A stretch of 64,000 nt of DNA from Symsagittifera roscoffensis (GCF_963678635.1 NC_087063.1:62001-126000), one strand, 5' to 3'; positions 34,799 through 48,571 are shown, counted from the first letter of the stretch. Notes: a model not told the origin generated them from the letters alone. A program made the numbers and translations.

Positions 34799-37700
34799 AT
34801 GACTGAAAATCCGTCTCCAGTTTGGGTTGATTTTGTCAAAAGAATACAATCCTTATTGAAATTACTGCAGTCAAACGAAGACGAGAAGACAGTTCAAGTC
34901 TTGCAAAAGTACTACCGGGCTGCTTATCCTGTTATGCTTCAGTCTAATAGAATAGATGATTTTCTTGCCACTATAAGCAGGACGTGTAGTGCTCTCCAGG
35001 ATAACAGTGCCCCGTTAAATCTCAAAGAAGTAAAAGGTGTCGTTAAGAAAGTCCTAAGTGAACTACTGAAAATGATTAAACCAGAGCAGGGCCTAGAAAT
35101 CACGAAAGGAAAAGTTACAATTGAGGATGAGAAAATGGAGAAAAAGCTATTGAAAACAAATTCTCAGTCCCAAATAGTAGTAAATGTCGACCGGTCTAGT
35201 TGTACGGCTTTGATATCTTCTAAAATTGAAACCTGTTCAGACAAGCAACTGATAGATGTAAACTTGGAAAATGAGAACAGTGCTGCAGATGCTCTAAAAA
35301 CACTCAAGCGTACAAATGGTGACCCGAATGCAGATCTAGGTGATTTACAGAAAAACAAAAAGAAGGCGAAAACAACAGAAAACGATGATGAGTCTGAAGA
35401 TGACGCCGAAGGGGTTCATGCTGATCAGCAATCGGAACAGACAGGAAACGGAGGAGAGACGGAAGAGGAAAAGATAAAAGGACTCAAAATTGAAAGTTTT
35501 ATCTGCAAACTGGAGAAAAACTTAGCGCGACTTGAAAAGGACATTGCGAAAATTGAACTGATGGATAACGACTTGGACGACCTGCAAAGTAGTAATAGTG
35601 CCTACATACAGCTATCAAAATGGAAAGCTCAAGCTGTTAAAATACACAAGAAGCTCTGTGAGCTGAGGAAGGAGTCGCAATCATTGCAACGAGAACAGTA
35701 CAAAAGTTTGAGGTTCAAATCGACTCATTATGAAGATCTGAATGAGAGAATCACTCAGTTAATCAACAAAAGCATTGAGCCACCCGATTTTCCAGATGTT
35801 TTCCATGTTGTCAAGAATTTCAATGATCAAAAGTTCAAATTCAGCAATTTGCAATTGACGGCAGAAGGAATTTTCAAAGACATCATCAAAATGTTCAAGA
35901 AACGGCGTACTCGAGATTTCAAAGAGACATTCGTAAACCATGCGGTTGATCCAAATAAGGAACTCTACGTTGAAAATATGGATGATCTTCGAGAAAAATT
36001 GAGAAAAAACAAGAGACTTTGTGAAACGGAAATTGAGTTACTGGATAATTTTGCAAATGCGAGCCAGTTCTCAATTCTCGCCTCAAATGTTGACAGAGGC
36101 GCCCTATCCTCAGACTTAAAAGAAGTCTTTCCAAACTCACTTTTTGCCTTTAAGAAAAGTGCTGAAGCTTACATACTGGGGTTCAAAAGCAGAGAGGAAC
36201 AAACGGAGGCTTTAAATTCAGCTGCTAAAAGTCCTATCAAACTTTTTGACAAAACTCTAGTATTGGAAACGAAGAATGCCGAATATGACCCAGAAATTGG
36301 GAATGACGACGCCACACAAGACGACGAGGATGATGCTGAAAGTGAGGAGACGGAAGGTAATAAAAGTGATTCAAGTATACATGTTGGAGACGTGAACGCG
36401 GACGAAGTTTTCAGCGAAGATGAAGAGGAAATCTCATGTGACGAAGATGAAGAAGAAATGGAACCGTGTGAAAAAATAGTGATTGAGGTTGATGGCGTCG
36501 AAGTGGGCCCAGCTGCACTAGATAATACAGTTAACATAATTGAAGATGAAGAACGCAGCAGTACCGTGGGGATGGCAGGTGTAAAGAGATCGGAAGCAAA
36601 TGGTAAGTTAAACACTTCGAGGAGACGGGGTTGCTAGTATCAGGATAAGCTATCAGGGTAAAAAATATCAAATTGCTAGTAGGTTAATCACAAATGTTTT
36701 TTTAGTGTTATTAAAAGATGACATTTATTCTGTTCTTTAGGTTGTTGTCATATACAGTCTTTCCTGTCTGATATTTTGTCTTTCTGTTTGTTGTTTCTGA
36801 GCTGTGATGCTATTAAATAGCACTACAGGCTATCAGGGTTTATTATTGTTTCAATATGTTTCGAGGGGTTAGGCATATCTTTCACTGGGGGATGCTTGGG
36901 TCAGGCCTATTACTCTAGATCCCTATTCTGATCAGAAGTTTTACAGCTCAGTTACATCTCTCTATGGTTGGTAGCATTAGTTATCAATGTTTAAATAGTT
37001 CAGTAAAAATAAGTTTGCGCTCCTTACATAATCATTTGTATCAAAATTGCTTATATCAAATGCATGACGCCGGCAGGGACGTCAGTTGTTTTTTTGCTTT
37101 GATTTTCTCAATATCGTAAAATTTCTTGGCACTCGTTGCGATTTTTTTTTTGTAAAATTATAAGTGAAATTAATTTGCCAAACCAAGGGTAGTTCCGCTC
37201 ACTTTCAACAAAACTTCAAACGGAGCTAAAAACAGAAATTATTTCGTCTCAAAAATGGATTTTAATTCTAAATTTCACAGCGGAATTTAAAAAATCATCC
37301 AGTTTGGCGCCGATGCGAGTACGCGCGAGAGTAGTATTCTCCAGGTGGGCTGTTGGATTCCGGCATTTTTCTTTTTCAAAGCTTATTTTTACCTTTTCTT
37401 TCCTTTTCACTTTTTGCGGTTTTCTCACTTGCGTTTGCTGAAAATCTGAAATCGAAAGCTTCAAGTGGACTCCATTATTGTGATCAGTGCGGAACCGAAA
37501 GCGGTCTTCACCTGTGTTAAAACATTAAAAACAAACTTGAACTTGTTTTTTAGTAAAACCATTTGCTGTTTGGGATGTGAATTTAGGGTCATTTAGGGTA
37601 GCGGAGCTTCTCATTTTTAGCTCCTCCACCTATGGAATATTGTATGCTTGTGGGTCTCCTATAACATCGTTACACTCTCTTGATTGTTCCCTTCCGAGCA

Positions 37701-39477
37701 ATGCATGCTAATTGCAACTGTCAATATGTTTTCTCACAAAAAGTTCAGTCTTCTCGCCACTTCCCCCTTGGGTGGGTAAACGCTGGCCACTCTATCTACT
37801 TGTCCAACCAGTAGTTCCCTCCTCCCATAACAAAACACTCTACTCCAAAACGCCAATTTTTCTCACCACTTTATCTGAGCTCATTGAAGCAAAAACGCCT
37901 CCTAGACAACACATCTGACCATTTTTGGTAAACATACACCGTTGGCCATTGAGCAACTAAATTGATTTTTCGCGGTTTCATTTTTGATTTCTTTTTAACT
38001 ACAGTTAAATATCTTTGAGAAAAGGAAGGCAAACTCGGCTAGCAAACAGCAAAAGCGTAAGCGGACAAAATTAAGTGCAAATTCACGATTTTTCTTTCTA
38101 AAATGCCTGTATTCAATGTCCATTTTGTATAACATCTCTTATGAAAATATGCAAAATTTTTACATAGACCAAAGCAAATGGTCAGAGCTAAGAATATTTT
38201 GTTTCAATAAGTTTCCATTGTAATCCGTGTCTGAAAATGCGGTCAGTTTTCCTCACCTGTTAAGTTTTGCATCGCAGTGAGTTCTGAGAAGTCAGAACAA
38301 GTATCTGCCAGTAAGCAATATTTGGATTATTTATGGATGGAATAACAGAGTAAGCTAAATGGAATCCTCCAGACACCCTTACTATCGAATTGCTTAAAAA
38401 TGAAAAAAAGGGCATCACTTCATATGCCTTTTACACTAGTGGACAAAATTAAGCGCAAATTCTAGATTTTACTCTGTCAAATGCCTGTTTTCAATATACA
38501 TTTTTTGGACAACATTTCCTTCGAAGTTCAGTCAAATTTTTACATTGACACAAATTATCAGAGCTACCATCTGTGAAAGTATCAATATTTGGTTTCAATG
38601 ACTTGCCAATGTAATCCGGGTCTGAAAATGCCTGTTTTCCTCATCTGCACTAAATTTTGCATCGCAGTGAAATCTTTCTTGAATAAGGGGAGTAAAAAGT
38701 TTGTTCATGCAACGTGAGACATTCTTAGCGAGAAAAGGGAAACAATCAGTGTGAAGTTTTACTAAACTCAGACGTTTATTACTTACTCACGCGAAGTAAA
38801 AAAAAACAGGCATTTTCAGACCCGGATTACTTTGGTAAGTCATTGAAACCAAATATTGATACTTTCACAGATGGTAGCTCCGATCATTTGCTCTCGGTCA
38901 ATGTAAAAATTTTACTGAACGTCGAAAAAAATGTTGTCCAAAAAATGTACATTGAAAAGAGGCTTTTGACCGAGTAAAATCTAGAATTTGCGCTTAATTT
39001 TGTCCACTGGTGAATTTCAGATGCATCAGGGTTAGTAAGCAACGTATGTTGAAATAGTAGACTTTCTCAAGTGCAACAAAGCAATGTGTAATTATGATCA
39101 ATGATATTGAATTTGTTCATTCTGTGCATTGTTTAAACATGCTGTCACAGAGCTCTAATTTCTCTTGCAGTAATAATTCGTTCGTGACTTCAGGCATCGA
39201 TAAAGTATGCCTTCCAGAAACCACGAGCAAGTACGCATTGGAAACTCCTGTTTGGAGCACTTGCTTGCGAATATCAGAACCAATTGACTTGTCCTTGAAA
39301 ATGGACCCAAAAACAGAAGAAGCTTCCGAAGAGGAAGTTTTAAGCGCTTCTAAAACAGCGAAAGTGGAACTTATTTCTCTGGACAGTGATGATCAAGAAG
39401 ATATCGGGAGTAGGTCCACAAAAGATGTAAACACTAGCCAAGGACCATCTCAGTCAAACTTTGTTGTCTTAGATTGA
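34799..39477 (+). CDS. DAXX: DAXX-like H3.3 histone chaperone, two exons
   Basis: Exon 1 is 34799-36602, donor ATG|GTAAGT. Exon 2 is 39194-39477, acceptor TTCAG|GC. The phase matches (split Gly codon), giving 695 aa (human 740). Residues 5-95 resemble the N-terminal helical bundle. Residues 228-420 match the histone-binding domain, with SAYIQL, LCELR and FPDVFHVV segments in the family order. Residues about 424-490 look like an RRM fold (SILASNV, AYILGF, KTLVLE), not described for vertebrate DAXX as far as I know. An acidic tract (about 505-555) follows. Exon 2 supplies LISLDSDD, a SUMO-interacting motif, and ends FVVLD. DAXX with ATRX deposits H3.3 at repeats, telomeres and retroelements. 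An AATAAA at 39482 follows the stop directly. An extra exon inside the intron cannot be excluded. Confidence 0.82.
38055..38290 (+). repeat. Diverged half copy of the mariner-like foldback element
   Basis: GCGGACAAAATTAAGTGCAAATTC followed by an AAATGCCTGTATTCAATGTCCA-type region parallels the arm at 38437-38670 with many substitutions. Only one arm is present. The rest of the DAXX intron from 36603 to 38050 shows no repeats or exons to me. Confidence 0.55.
38433..39013. mobile_element. Tc1/mariner-like foldback element in the DAXX intron
   Basis: Arms of about 210 bp face each other: CACTAGTGGACAAAATTAAG at 38435 and its inverse ending CCACTGGTG at 39011. Both contain an ATCTGTGAAAGTATCAATAT segment and a CCCGGATTAC/GTAATCCGGG segment. 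The left flank is TA. The right flank is AA, so the TA target duplication is not intact. There is no transposase, so it is a non-autonomous element. Confidence 0.75.
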
Positions 39478-39481
39478 TTTC

Positions 39482-39487
39482 AATAAA
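39482..39487 (+). terminator. Poly-A signal after DAXX exon 2
   Basis: AATAAA lies four bases beyond the stop codon. Another (AAATAAACTG) is near 39696. Either could end the transcript. Confidence 0.45.
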
Positions 39488-39805
39488 AACAGATAGTTTT
39501 GTTCTATGGCAAGAAACTAGCACAGCAAATGTAGATAGTTAGGGAGGAATTTGAGACAGCCCAAGAAGATATGCTGGCAGAATAGAACATTCCGCAGTGA
39601 TAACTTTTTCCTTCCGAAAATGGGGTAGTGGTGTTGTAACATAGCGTTTTTATAGCATGGAATAGAAGGTGAGGGGGAGTAATGCAACGTGTTCAAATAA
39701 ACTGACTGTTTTTAAGAGCTACTCTTCGCTTGTGTAGTTGTGTACCGATCAGTATGTACAACTGTGCTCCTACTTTGATCTTTCCTATTAGTCCCCACGA
39801 GTGCG

Positions 39806-42800
39806 CATAAATAAGCGAGTGAATTGAATTGATTGCTCAGCTAAGAAGGACTAGTGAACAAAGCAGGGCAGCATCAAGTGCTCTCTCACGGGTAGGCGAG
39901 TTCTTTTAAAAAGGAAAAAAGCATAAATAAGCGAGTGAATTGAATTGATTGCTCAGCTAAGAAGGACTAGTGAACAAAGCAGGGCAGCATCAAGTGCTCT
40001 CTCACGGGGTGGCGAGTTCTTTTAAAAAGGAAAAAAACATAAATAAGCGAGTGAATTGAATTGATTGCTCAGCTAAGAAGGACTAGTGAACAAAGCAGGG
40101 CAGCATCAAGTGCTCTCTCACGGGGTGGCGAGTTCTTTTAAAAAGGAAAAAAACATAAATAAGCGAGTGAATTGAATTGATTGCTCAGCTAAGAAGGACT
40201 AGTGAACAAAGCAGGGCAGCATCAAGTGCTCTCTCACGGGGTGGCGAGTTCTTTTAAAAAGGAAAAAAGCCTAAATAAGCGAGTGAATTGAATTGATTGC
40301 TCAGCTAAGAAGGACTAGTGAACAAAGCAGGGCAGCATCAAGTGCTCTCTCACGGGGTGGCGAGTTCTTTTAAAAAGGAAAAAAGCATAAATAAGCGAGT
40401 GAATTGAATTGATTGCTCAGCTAAGAAGGACTAGTGAACAAAGCAGGGCAGCATCAAGTGCTCTCTCACGGGGTGGCGAGTTCTTTTAAAAAGGAAAAAA
40501 ACATAAATAAGCGAGTGAATTGAATTGATTGCTCAGCTAAGAAGGACTAGTGAACAAAGCAGGGCAGCATCAAGTGCTCTCTCACGGGGTGGCGAGTTCT
40601 TTTAAAAAGGAAAAAAGCATAAATAAGCGAGTGAATTGAATTGATTGCTCAGCTAAGAAGGACTAGTGAACAAAGCAGGGCAGCATCAAGTGCTCTCTCA
40701 CGGGATGGCGAGTTCTTTTAAAAAGGAAAAAAGCATAAATAAGCGAGTGAATTGAATTGATTGCTCAGCTAAGAAGGACTAGTGAACAAAGCAGGGCAGC
40801 ATCAAGTGCTCTCTCACGGGTAGGCGAGTTCTTTTAAAAAGGAAAAAAGCATAAAGAAGCGAGTGAATTGAATTGATTGCTCAGCTAAGAAGGACTAGTG
40901 AACAAAGCAGGGCAGCATCAAGTGCTCTCACGGGGTGGCGAGTTCTTTTAAAAAGGAAAAAAGCATAAATAAGCGAGTGAATTGAATTGATTGCTCAGCT
41001 AAGAAGGACTACTGAACAAAGCAGGGCAGCATCAAGTGCTCTCTCACGGGGTGGCGAGTTCTTTTAAAAAGGAAAAAAGCATAAATAAGCGAGTGAATTG
41101 AATTGATTGCTCAGCTAAGAAGGACTAGTGAACAAAGCAGGGCAGCATCAAGTCCTCTCTCACGGGGTGGCGAGTTCTTTTAAAAAGGAAAAAAGCATAA
41201 AGAAGCGAGTGAATTGAATTGATTGCTCAGCTAAGAAGGACTAGTGAACAAAGCAGGGCAGCATCAAGTCCTCTCTCACGGGGTGGCGAGTTCTTTTAAA
41301 AAGGAAAAAAGCATAAATAAGCGAGTGAATTGAATTGATTGCTCAGCTAAGAAGGACTACTGAACAAAGCAGGGCAGCATCAAGTGCTCTCTCACGGGGT
41401 GGCGAGTTCTTTTAAAAAGGAAAAAAGCATAAATAAGCGAGTGAATTGAATTGATTGCTCAGCTAAGAAGGACTAGTGAACAAAGCAGGGCAGCATCAAG
41501 TCCTCTCTCACGGGGTGGCGAGTTCTTTTAAAAAGGAAAAAAGCATAAATAAGCGAGTGAATTGAATTGATTGCTCAGCTAAGAAGGACTAGTGAACAAA
41601 GCAGGGCAGCATCAAGTCCTCTCTCACAGGGTGGCGAGTTCTTTTAAAAAGGAAAAAAGCATAAATAAGCGAGTGAATTGAATTGATTGCTCAGCTAAGA
41701 AGGACTAGTGAACAAAGCAGGGCAGCATCAAGTCCTCTCTCACGGGGTGGCGAGTTCTTTTAAAAAGGAAAAAAGCATAAATAAGCGAGTGAATTGAATT
41801 GATTGCTCAGCTAAGAAGGACTAGTGAACAAAGCAGGGCAGAATCAAGTCCTCTCTCACGGGTGGCGAGTTCTTTTAAAAAGGAAAAAAGCATAAATAAG
41901 CGAGTGAATTTAATTGATTGCTCAGCTAAGAAGGACTAGTGAACAAAGCAGAGCAGCATCAAGTGCTCTCTCACGGGGTGGCGAGTTCTTTTAAAAAGGA
42001 AAAAAACATAAATAAGCGAGTGAATTGAATTGATTGCTCAGCTAAGAAGGACTAGTGAACAAAGCAGGGCAGCATCAAGTGCTCTCTCACGGGGTGGCGA
42101 GTTCTTTTAAAAAGGAAAAAAACATAAATAAGCGAGTGAATTGAATTGATTGCTCAGCTAAGAAGGACTAGTGAACAAAGCAGGGCAGCATCAAGTGCTC
42201 TCTCACGGGGTGGCGAGTTCTTTTAAAAAGGAAAAAAGCATAAATAAGCGAGTGAATTGAATTGATTGCTCAGCTAAGAAGGACTAGTGAACAAAGCAGG
42301 GCAGCATCAAGTGCTCTCTCACGGGGTGGCGAGTTCTTTTAAAAAGGAAAAAAGCATAAATAAGCGAGTGAATTGAATTGATTGCTCAGCTAAGAAGGAC
42401 TAGTGAACAAAGCAGGGCAGCATCAAGTGCTCTCTCACGGGGTGGCGAGTTCTTTTAAAAAGGAAAAAAAAACATAAATAAGCGAGTGAATTGAATTGAT
42501 TGCTCAGCTAAGAAGGACTAGTGAACAAAGCAGGGCAGCATCAAGTGCTCTCTCACGGGGTGGCGAGTTCTTTTAAAAAGGAAAAAAGCATAAATAAGCG
42601 AGTGAATTGAATTGATTGCTCAGCTAAGAAGGACTAGTGAACAAAGCAGGGCAGCATCAAGTGCTCTCTCACGGGGTGGCGAGTTCTTTTAAAAAGGAAA
42701 AAAGCATAAATAAGCGAGTGAATTGAATTGATTGCTCAGCTAAGAAGGACTAGTGAACAAAGCAGGGCAGCATCAAGTGCTCTCTCACGGGTAGGCGAGT

Positions 42801-44674
42801 TCTTTTAAAAAGGAAAAAAGCATAAAGAAGCGAGTGAATTGAATTGATTGCTCAGCTAAGAAGGACTAGTGAACAAAGCAGGGCAGCATCAAGTGCTCTC
42901 TCACGGGGTGGCGAGTTCTTTTAAAAAGGAAAAAAGCATAAATAAGCGAGTGAATTGAATTGATTGCTCAGCTAAGAAGGACTACTGAACAAAGCAGGGC
43001 AGCATCAAGTGCTCTCTCACGGGGTGGCGAGTTCTTTTAAAAAGGAAAAAAGCATAAATAAGCGAGTGAATTGAATTGATTGCTCAGCTAAGAAGGACTA
43101 GTGAACAAAGCAGGGCAGCATCAAGTCCTCTCTCACGGGGTGGCGAGTTCTTTTAAAAAGGAAAAAAGCATAAAGAAGCGAGTGAATTGAATTGATTGCT
43201 CAGCTAAGAAGGACTAGTGAACAAAGCAGGGCAGCATCAAGTCCTCTCTCACGGGACGGCGAGTTCTTTTAAAAAGGAAAAAAGCATAAATAAGCGAGTG
43301 AATTGAATTGATTGCTCAGCTAAGAAGGACTACTGAACAAAGCAGGGCAGCATCAAGTGCTCTCTCACGGGGTGGCGAGTTCTTTTAAAAAGGAAAAAAG
43401 CATAAATAAGCGAGTGAATTGAATTGATTGCTCAGCTAAGAAGGACTAGTGAACAAAGCAGGGCAGCATCAAGTCCTCTCTCACGGGGTGGCGAGTTCTT
43501 TTAAAAAGGAAAAAAGCATAAATAAGCGAGTGAATTGAATTGATTGCTCAGCTAAGAAGGACTAGTGAACAAAGCAGGGCAGCATCAAGTCCTCTCTCAC
43601 AGGGTGGCGAGTTCTTTTAAAAAGGAAAAAAGCATAAATAAGCGAGTGAATTGAATTGATTGCTCAGCTAAGAAGGACTAGTGAATAAAGCAGGGCAGCA
43701 TCAAGTCCTCTCTCACGGGGTGGCGAGTTCTTTTAAAAAGGAAAAAAGCATAAATAAGCGAGTGAATTGAATTGATTGCTCAGCTAAGAAGGACTAGTGA
43801 ACAAAGCAGGGCAGCATCAAGTCCTCTCTCACGGGTGGCGAGTTCTTTTAAAAAGGAAAAAAGCATAAATAAGCGAGTGAATTGAATTGATTGCTCAGCT
43901 AAGAAGGACTACTGAACAAAGCAGGGCAGCATCAAGTGCTCTCTCACGGGGTGGCGAGTTCTTTTAAAAAGGAAAAAAGCATAAATAAGCGAGTGAATTG
44001 AATTGATTGCTCAGCTAAGAAGGACTAGTGAACAAAGCAGGGCAGCATCAAGTCCTCTCTCACGGGGTGGCGAGTTCTTTTAAAAAGGAAAAAAGCATAA
44101 ATAAGCGAGTGAATTGAATTGATTGCTCAGCTAAGAAGGATTAGTGAACAAAGCAGGGCAGCATCAAGTCCTCTCTCACGGGGTGGCGAGTTCTTTTAAA
44201 AAGGAAAAAAGCATAAATAAGCGAGTGAATTGAATTGATTGCTCAGCTAAGAAGGACTAGTGAACAAAGCAGGGCAGCATCAAGTGCTCTCTCACGGGGT
44301 GGCGAGTTCTTTTGAAAAGGAAAAAAGCATAAATAAGCGAGTGAATTGAATTGATTGCTCAGCTAAGAAGGACTAGTGAACAAAACAGGGCAGCATCAAG
44401 TGCTCTCTCACGGGGTGGCGAGTTCTTTTAAAAAAGGAAAAAAGCATAAATAAGCGAGTGAATTGAATTGATTGCTCAGCTAAGAAGGACTAGTGAACAA
44501 AGCAGGGCAGCATCAAGTGCTCTCTCACGGGGTGGCGAGTTCTTTTAAAAAGGAAAAAAGCAAAATAAGCGAGTGAATTGAATTGATTGCTCAGCTAAGA
44601 AGGACTAGTGAACAAAGCAGGGCAGAATCAAGTGCTCTCTCACGGGGTGGCGAGTTCTTTTAAAAAGGAAAAAA
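39806..44674. repeat. 116-bp satellite array, about 42 copies
   Basis: Starts of CATAAATAAGCGAGTGAATT are spaced 116 bp (39806, 39922, 40038 and so on). Copies are almost identical, differing at a few recurrent sites: GTGCTCTC/GTCCTCTC, ATAAATAAG/ATAAAGAAG, ACTAGTG/ACTACTG, GGGGTGG/GGGTAGG. The pattern of variants from about 40.8 to 41.9 kb recurs at about 42.8 to 43.9 kb, so blocks of about 17 units have been duplicated. No frame is conserved as a protein. Confidence 0.97.
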
Positions 44675-47600
44675 TCCTCCATTTTTAGAGCGAGCACTTC
44701 ATTTTCCGAGCTTTTCGCAAACACTATAAAAAATTTTCTGCGAAAAATCTCTCTGGTAGAGCATCTGAAAACGAAACTAAATTTTTGGACTTTATGCAAG
44801 GTTTTGTAAAATCTCAGTTGGTCCAACAAAAAGCGTCCTAAATCCTACTCATACTGCGTTTTGCTTCATTTTCTATCTGAGCTGGTTTTTGGTTTAGCCG
44901 TTAAATTCAATACTGGAAGAAGAACCAACAGAAAAATTCATATTTTGGTGACTATTTTAATTGAAATTTGTATCGAAGCAACCAGTATTTTGAGATTTTT
45001 AGGTTGCGCGCATTCTGTTAATCTTAAGCCGCAGTCATTAAGAGTATTTTAAAAGTTCGACCTTGTAGGTTGTATAAATTGATTTTCCGAGTTCTCGCAA
45101 AGCACTTAAAGTTCGCATGCAAATTTAGAAGCAAAAACATCAAGCTCAAAACTACTATTACAGAATTTTTGGTAGCATTTGACCGAAAAAGTGGGGCGCG
45201 CTTCCACAAAATTACTACATATTGGTATCGAAAACGCCTTAAGAAAAATTCCGCTCTATCGAAACCGGCTGCTGACTACAGTTACTTAAAATAATTTTTT
45301 GTACTCTAAATGCTGTAGTTAATTTTCATTATGATTAGAAAGGTTTTGTTCATTGTAATTTTCATTGTGAGAGCAAGTGTTTTGTAATTGGAATCACACA
45401 TTTTGTAAGAAATTCAGTAATACGTGCAGTTATTTTCACGTTTTTTTCATGGCACATCTCACGAAGTTTCAATTATAACTACCTAGTCTTTATTAAATAG
45501 TATTTTTTTTTTTCAAATAAACTTCATGTTTTTTTAGATAAGTTGTTACCATTGGCTCAATATCCGTTTTTTAGGCATTTATTATTATTTGATACCGGTA
45601 TTTGTTGGCTTCGTTTTCGAAGCATGGGTTTTAAGTTTGTTTAAACTGTTTTTTTATAACTGAAAGTTGTTCTGTAATTTGATAAGTTTGTTACGCTTGC
45701 GATTAGCAAGCGTTAGCAAATTGAAATAAAGAATTTTTCGGGTTAATATCTTGATTTTTTCGGCCTAGATGATTTCAGTATGTTTTGTCGTCTTTAATAT
45801 TTTATGTCCTTTGTAGGTCTAAAATTAGTTACTGTTGTTTTGAATAGATCATGCGTATAATAGTTTAAACTTTATCGTTCAAAACTTGGCAACCGTTTTT
45901 TGACAACAATTTTTCATGGTTTTTTTGCTTTGGGCTTAATAGGCGTCCCTCTAATGTTTTTTGTCTGCTAAGTGGCCGCTCGGTTATTACTGAATGTTAC
46001 ATTAAAATTGTTAGTGGTTTTTCTAGACTGTATTTCTGAAATAGAAATAATCATTTCTTCGTTAGATTAAAATTGGTAGTGGTTTTTCTAGACTGTATTT
46101 CTGAAATAGAAATAATCATTTCTTCCAAAAAAAAGTTTTCCTTTTCATCAGTTTGTTCTTTTTGAAATTAGTAATTGCTTATTCAATTCTATTCAAGATA
46201 GCTTGCAGTGCCACTTTGTTTCGCTGCAATACTATTCTTCACTTCTATTTTTACTTGTCTTGTTTTTTCAATAATTGAAGTTTATCGAGAACAAAGATGT
46301 GAAAATTTTAGTAGATCTAGTTTTTCAAATTTTCTCGGAATTAGTGGCTTTCTCAATTTCTGGCTGCTAGTTTATCATGCTATGTTGGTGTTGCATCGTA
46401 TGAGGTGCCAAGCGCTGCTTCACCTCTGTGTAATTTCAAATTTCTATTAAGTTGATTTAAACTGTTGCGAAAATGTTATAACGCGTTGGTTGCTGAATTT
46501 TTTTTGTTTAAAGGGATTAGGTGCCATTTGATAAATTAAATGCTTATTTAACGCCGTTGACTTTGTTTCTAGGCGTGTTTTACTGAAAATAAATGCCATT
46601 TGAGATTAATGCATGAAATTTTTGTAGCTGATTTGTGCGACTTTTCTCAACGTTTTTTACTTAATGGTTTTCGTTTCCATTTTTATTTCCTAGCTTTCAT
46701 CGCTATGTTTATTGGGCTCAAAGTTATTTTAAAAGTAGTGGAGTTTTTCTAGACTGTATGTCTGAAATAGAATTAATCCTTTTTCCAAAAAAAAAAATTT
46801 CCTTTCATCAATTTGTTTTTTTTTGAAGTTAGTTATTGCCTATTCATTTCTAATCAAGGTAGCTTACAGTGCCACTCTGTTTCGATGCAATAATATTTTT
46901 CACTTGTACTTTTAATTGTCTTGTTTTTTCAGTAAATAAAATTTATCCAAGGCAGAGATATGAAAATTTTTGTAGATCTAGCTTTTTTCGAGCTGAAAGT
47001 TTTAGAAGATCTAGTATGTCTTATCATAATACATGGAAGTTTTATTGCCAATCTTAATACATTGAGAAATCTATACCCTATCCGATTGGTGTAGAGGATC
47101 TTAAAACATGGTAAGATCGAGTGCCAAACTTTTTTAAAACTTATAATCTCACCATCTGAAACCTATCTTGATAAATTGGGGAACCTTTCCCTATTTTAAG
47201 AATTTCTATTACTCATCCTAATGCATAGGCAATTCTATTCACTATCTAAATACATTGAAAAATTGGGCGCTGAAAAATTTTTGTGAAAATTATCATCTGA
47301 AACTTGGTATAACACATCTTAATACATTGGGAAACCTATAACCTATCTTCATATATTAGGAAACCTTTTCCGTATCTTAATACATAGCTTGGAGACCAGA
47401 TCTTCCATGACCTATGTTAATACTTGGGGTTCTCTAACGACACCCCCATTTATCAGCTCCAACAAATACTACTCTCATCATGGACTTTTTTGTTCTGTTT
47501 TTAGTTTTCATTTTGCTTAGTGTTGTTTATTGTGATTTTATTGTGTGAGCATTGTGTTTTGTATTCGGGAACACAAATCTTTCAAGAAATTCAGTAGTAC

Positions 47601-48007
47601 GTGCATTCTTTTCACGTAATTTCAAGGCATCTTTCGTGAATTTTCAATTATAACTACCAAGTCTTTTTTTTGAGAATTATTTAGTTCTTTAATAAATTTA
47701 ATCAAAAAATCATGTTATTTGGGATTATTTGTTTCCGTCGGTTCAATTTCCGTTTTTTTTTCAAAGGCATTTGTGTTATCTGATACGGGTTTTCATTCTC
47801 ATCCACCGAAGCGTGGTTTTTTAGTTTGATTTAGACTGATTTTTTTATTACCGAAAGATGTTCTGTAATTTAAAAGTTTGTTACGTTTGCGATTATCAAG
47901 CGTTATTAGATCGGAATATAGATTTTTGGGCTCACAAGTTGATTAACAGAATCACTTCTATATTGGTTCAAAATGTATTCAAACTTCAATGCGTCACCAG
48001 GAACTTA

Positions 48008-48065
48008 GCTTGGATGTGAAGAATATGCCTGGGACGGCAAAGGTCGTGGGTTGGAATCTGACCAG
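48008..48065 (+). other. tRNA-like relic (also near 52629-52690)
   Basis: CTTAGCTTGGATGTGAAG resembles an internal box A and GTGGGTTGGAATCTGACC resembles a T-arm/box B, with about 25 bases between. Changes at invariant positions (GTTGGAATC for GTTCGAATC) make it non-functional as a tRNA. It may be the head of a tRNA-derived SINE. Confidence 0.35.
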
Positions 48066-48571
48066 GAGCTGTTTAGTTTTTTTCTCCAACTGGATACATT
48101 GCTTTCCAAAAGATGTCAGCCTCTAGTTTGTCTGCTTATGTTTTGTGGGCTTGGTTGCCACATCGTAGAAATGATTTGTTACGCAATTTTCATTTTCTTA
48201 CGCAAATTTTTTGTACGCAGTTTTTAATGTAGTTGCTTTTAATGTTTTGAATAACTCCTGCAGACTCTTATATGGGTCGTGATGATTTTTTTTCAGGAAA
48301 AATCTTAAAATATGTCCAAGCTCAATTTTCAAAGTTTAAAACTTAATTGCTCCGGAAGTTTTTAAAACAACAGTTTTTTTGGCTCATAGGGCATCAACTG
48401 ACTTTTTGTCAGCATAGTAGCCGGACGGTAATTATCAAAAGCTCATTTAATACATGTGGTTGTATTGTTCTACTGTTTTTCTGAAGTTGTTTTCATTTTT
48501 TTATATCGCTAGCTTGCATTGGATTTATAAGTGAACCTTAGCATCTTTGAAAATGCTTCTCACTTGGTTTC

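Noticed and set aside
39806-44674. CRISPR array
   Set aside because: Whole 116-bp units repeat head to tail with no variable spacers, in a eukaryotic context.
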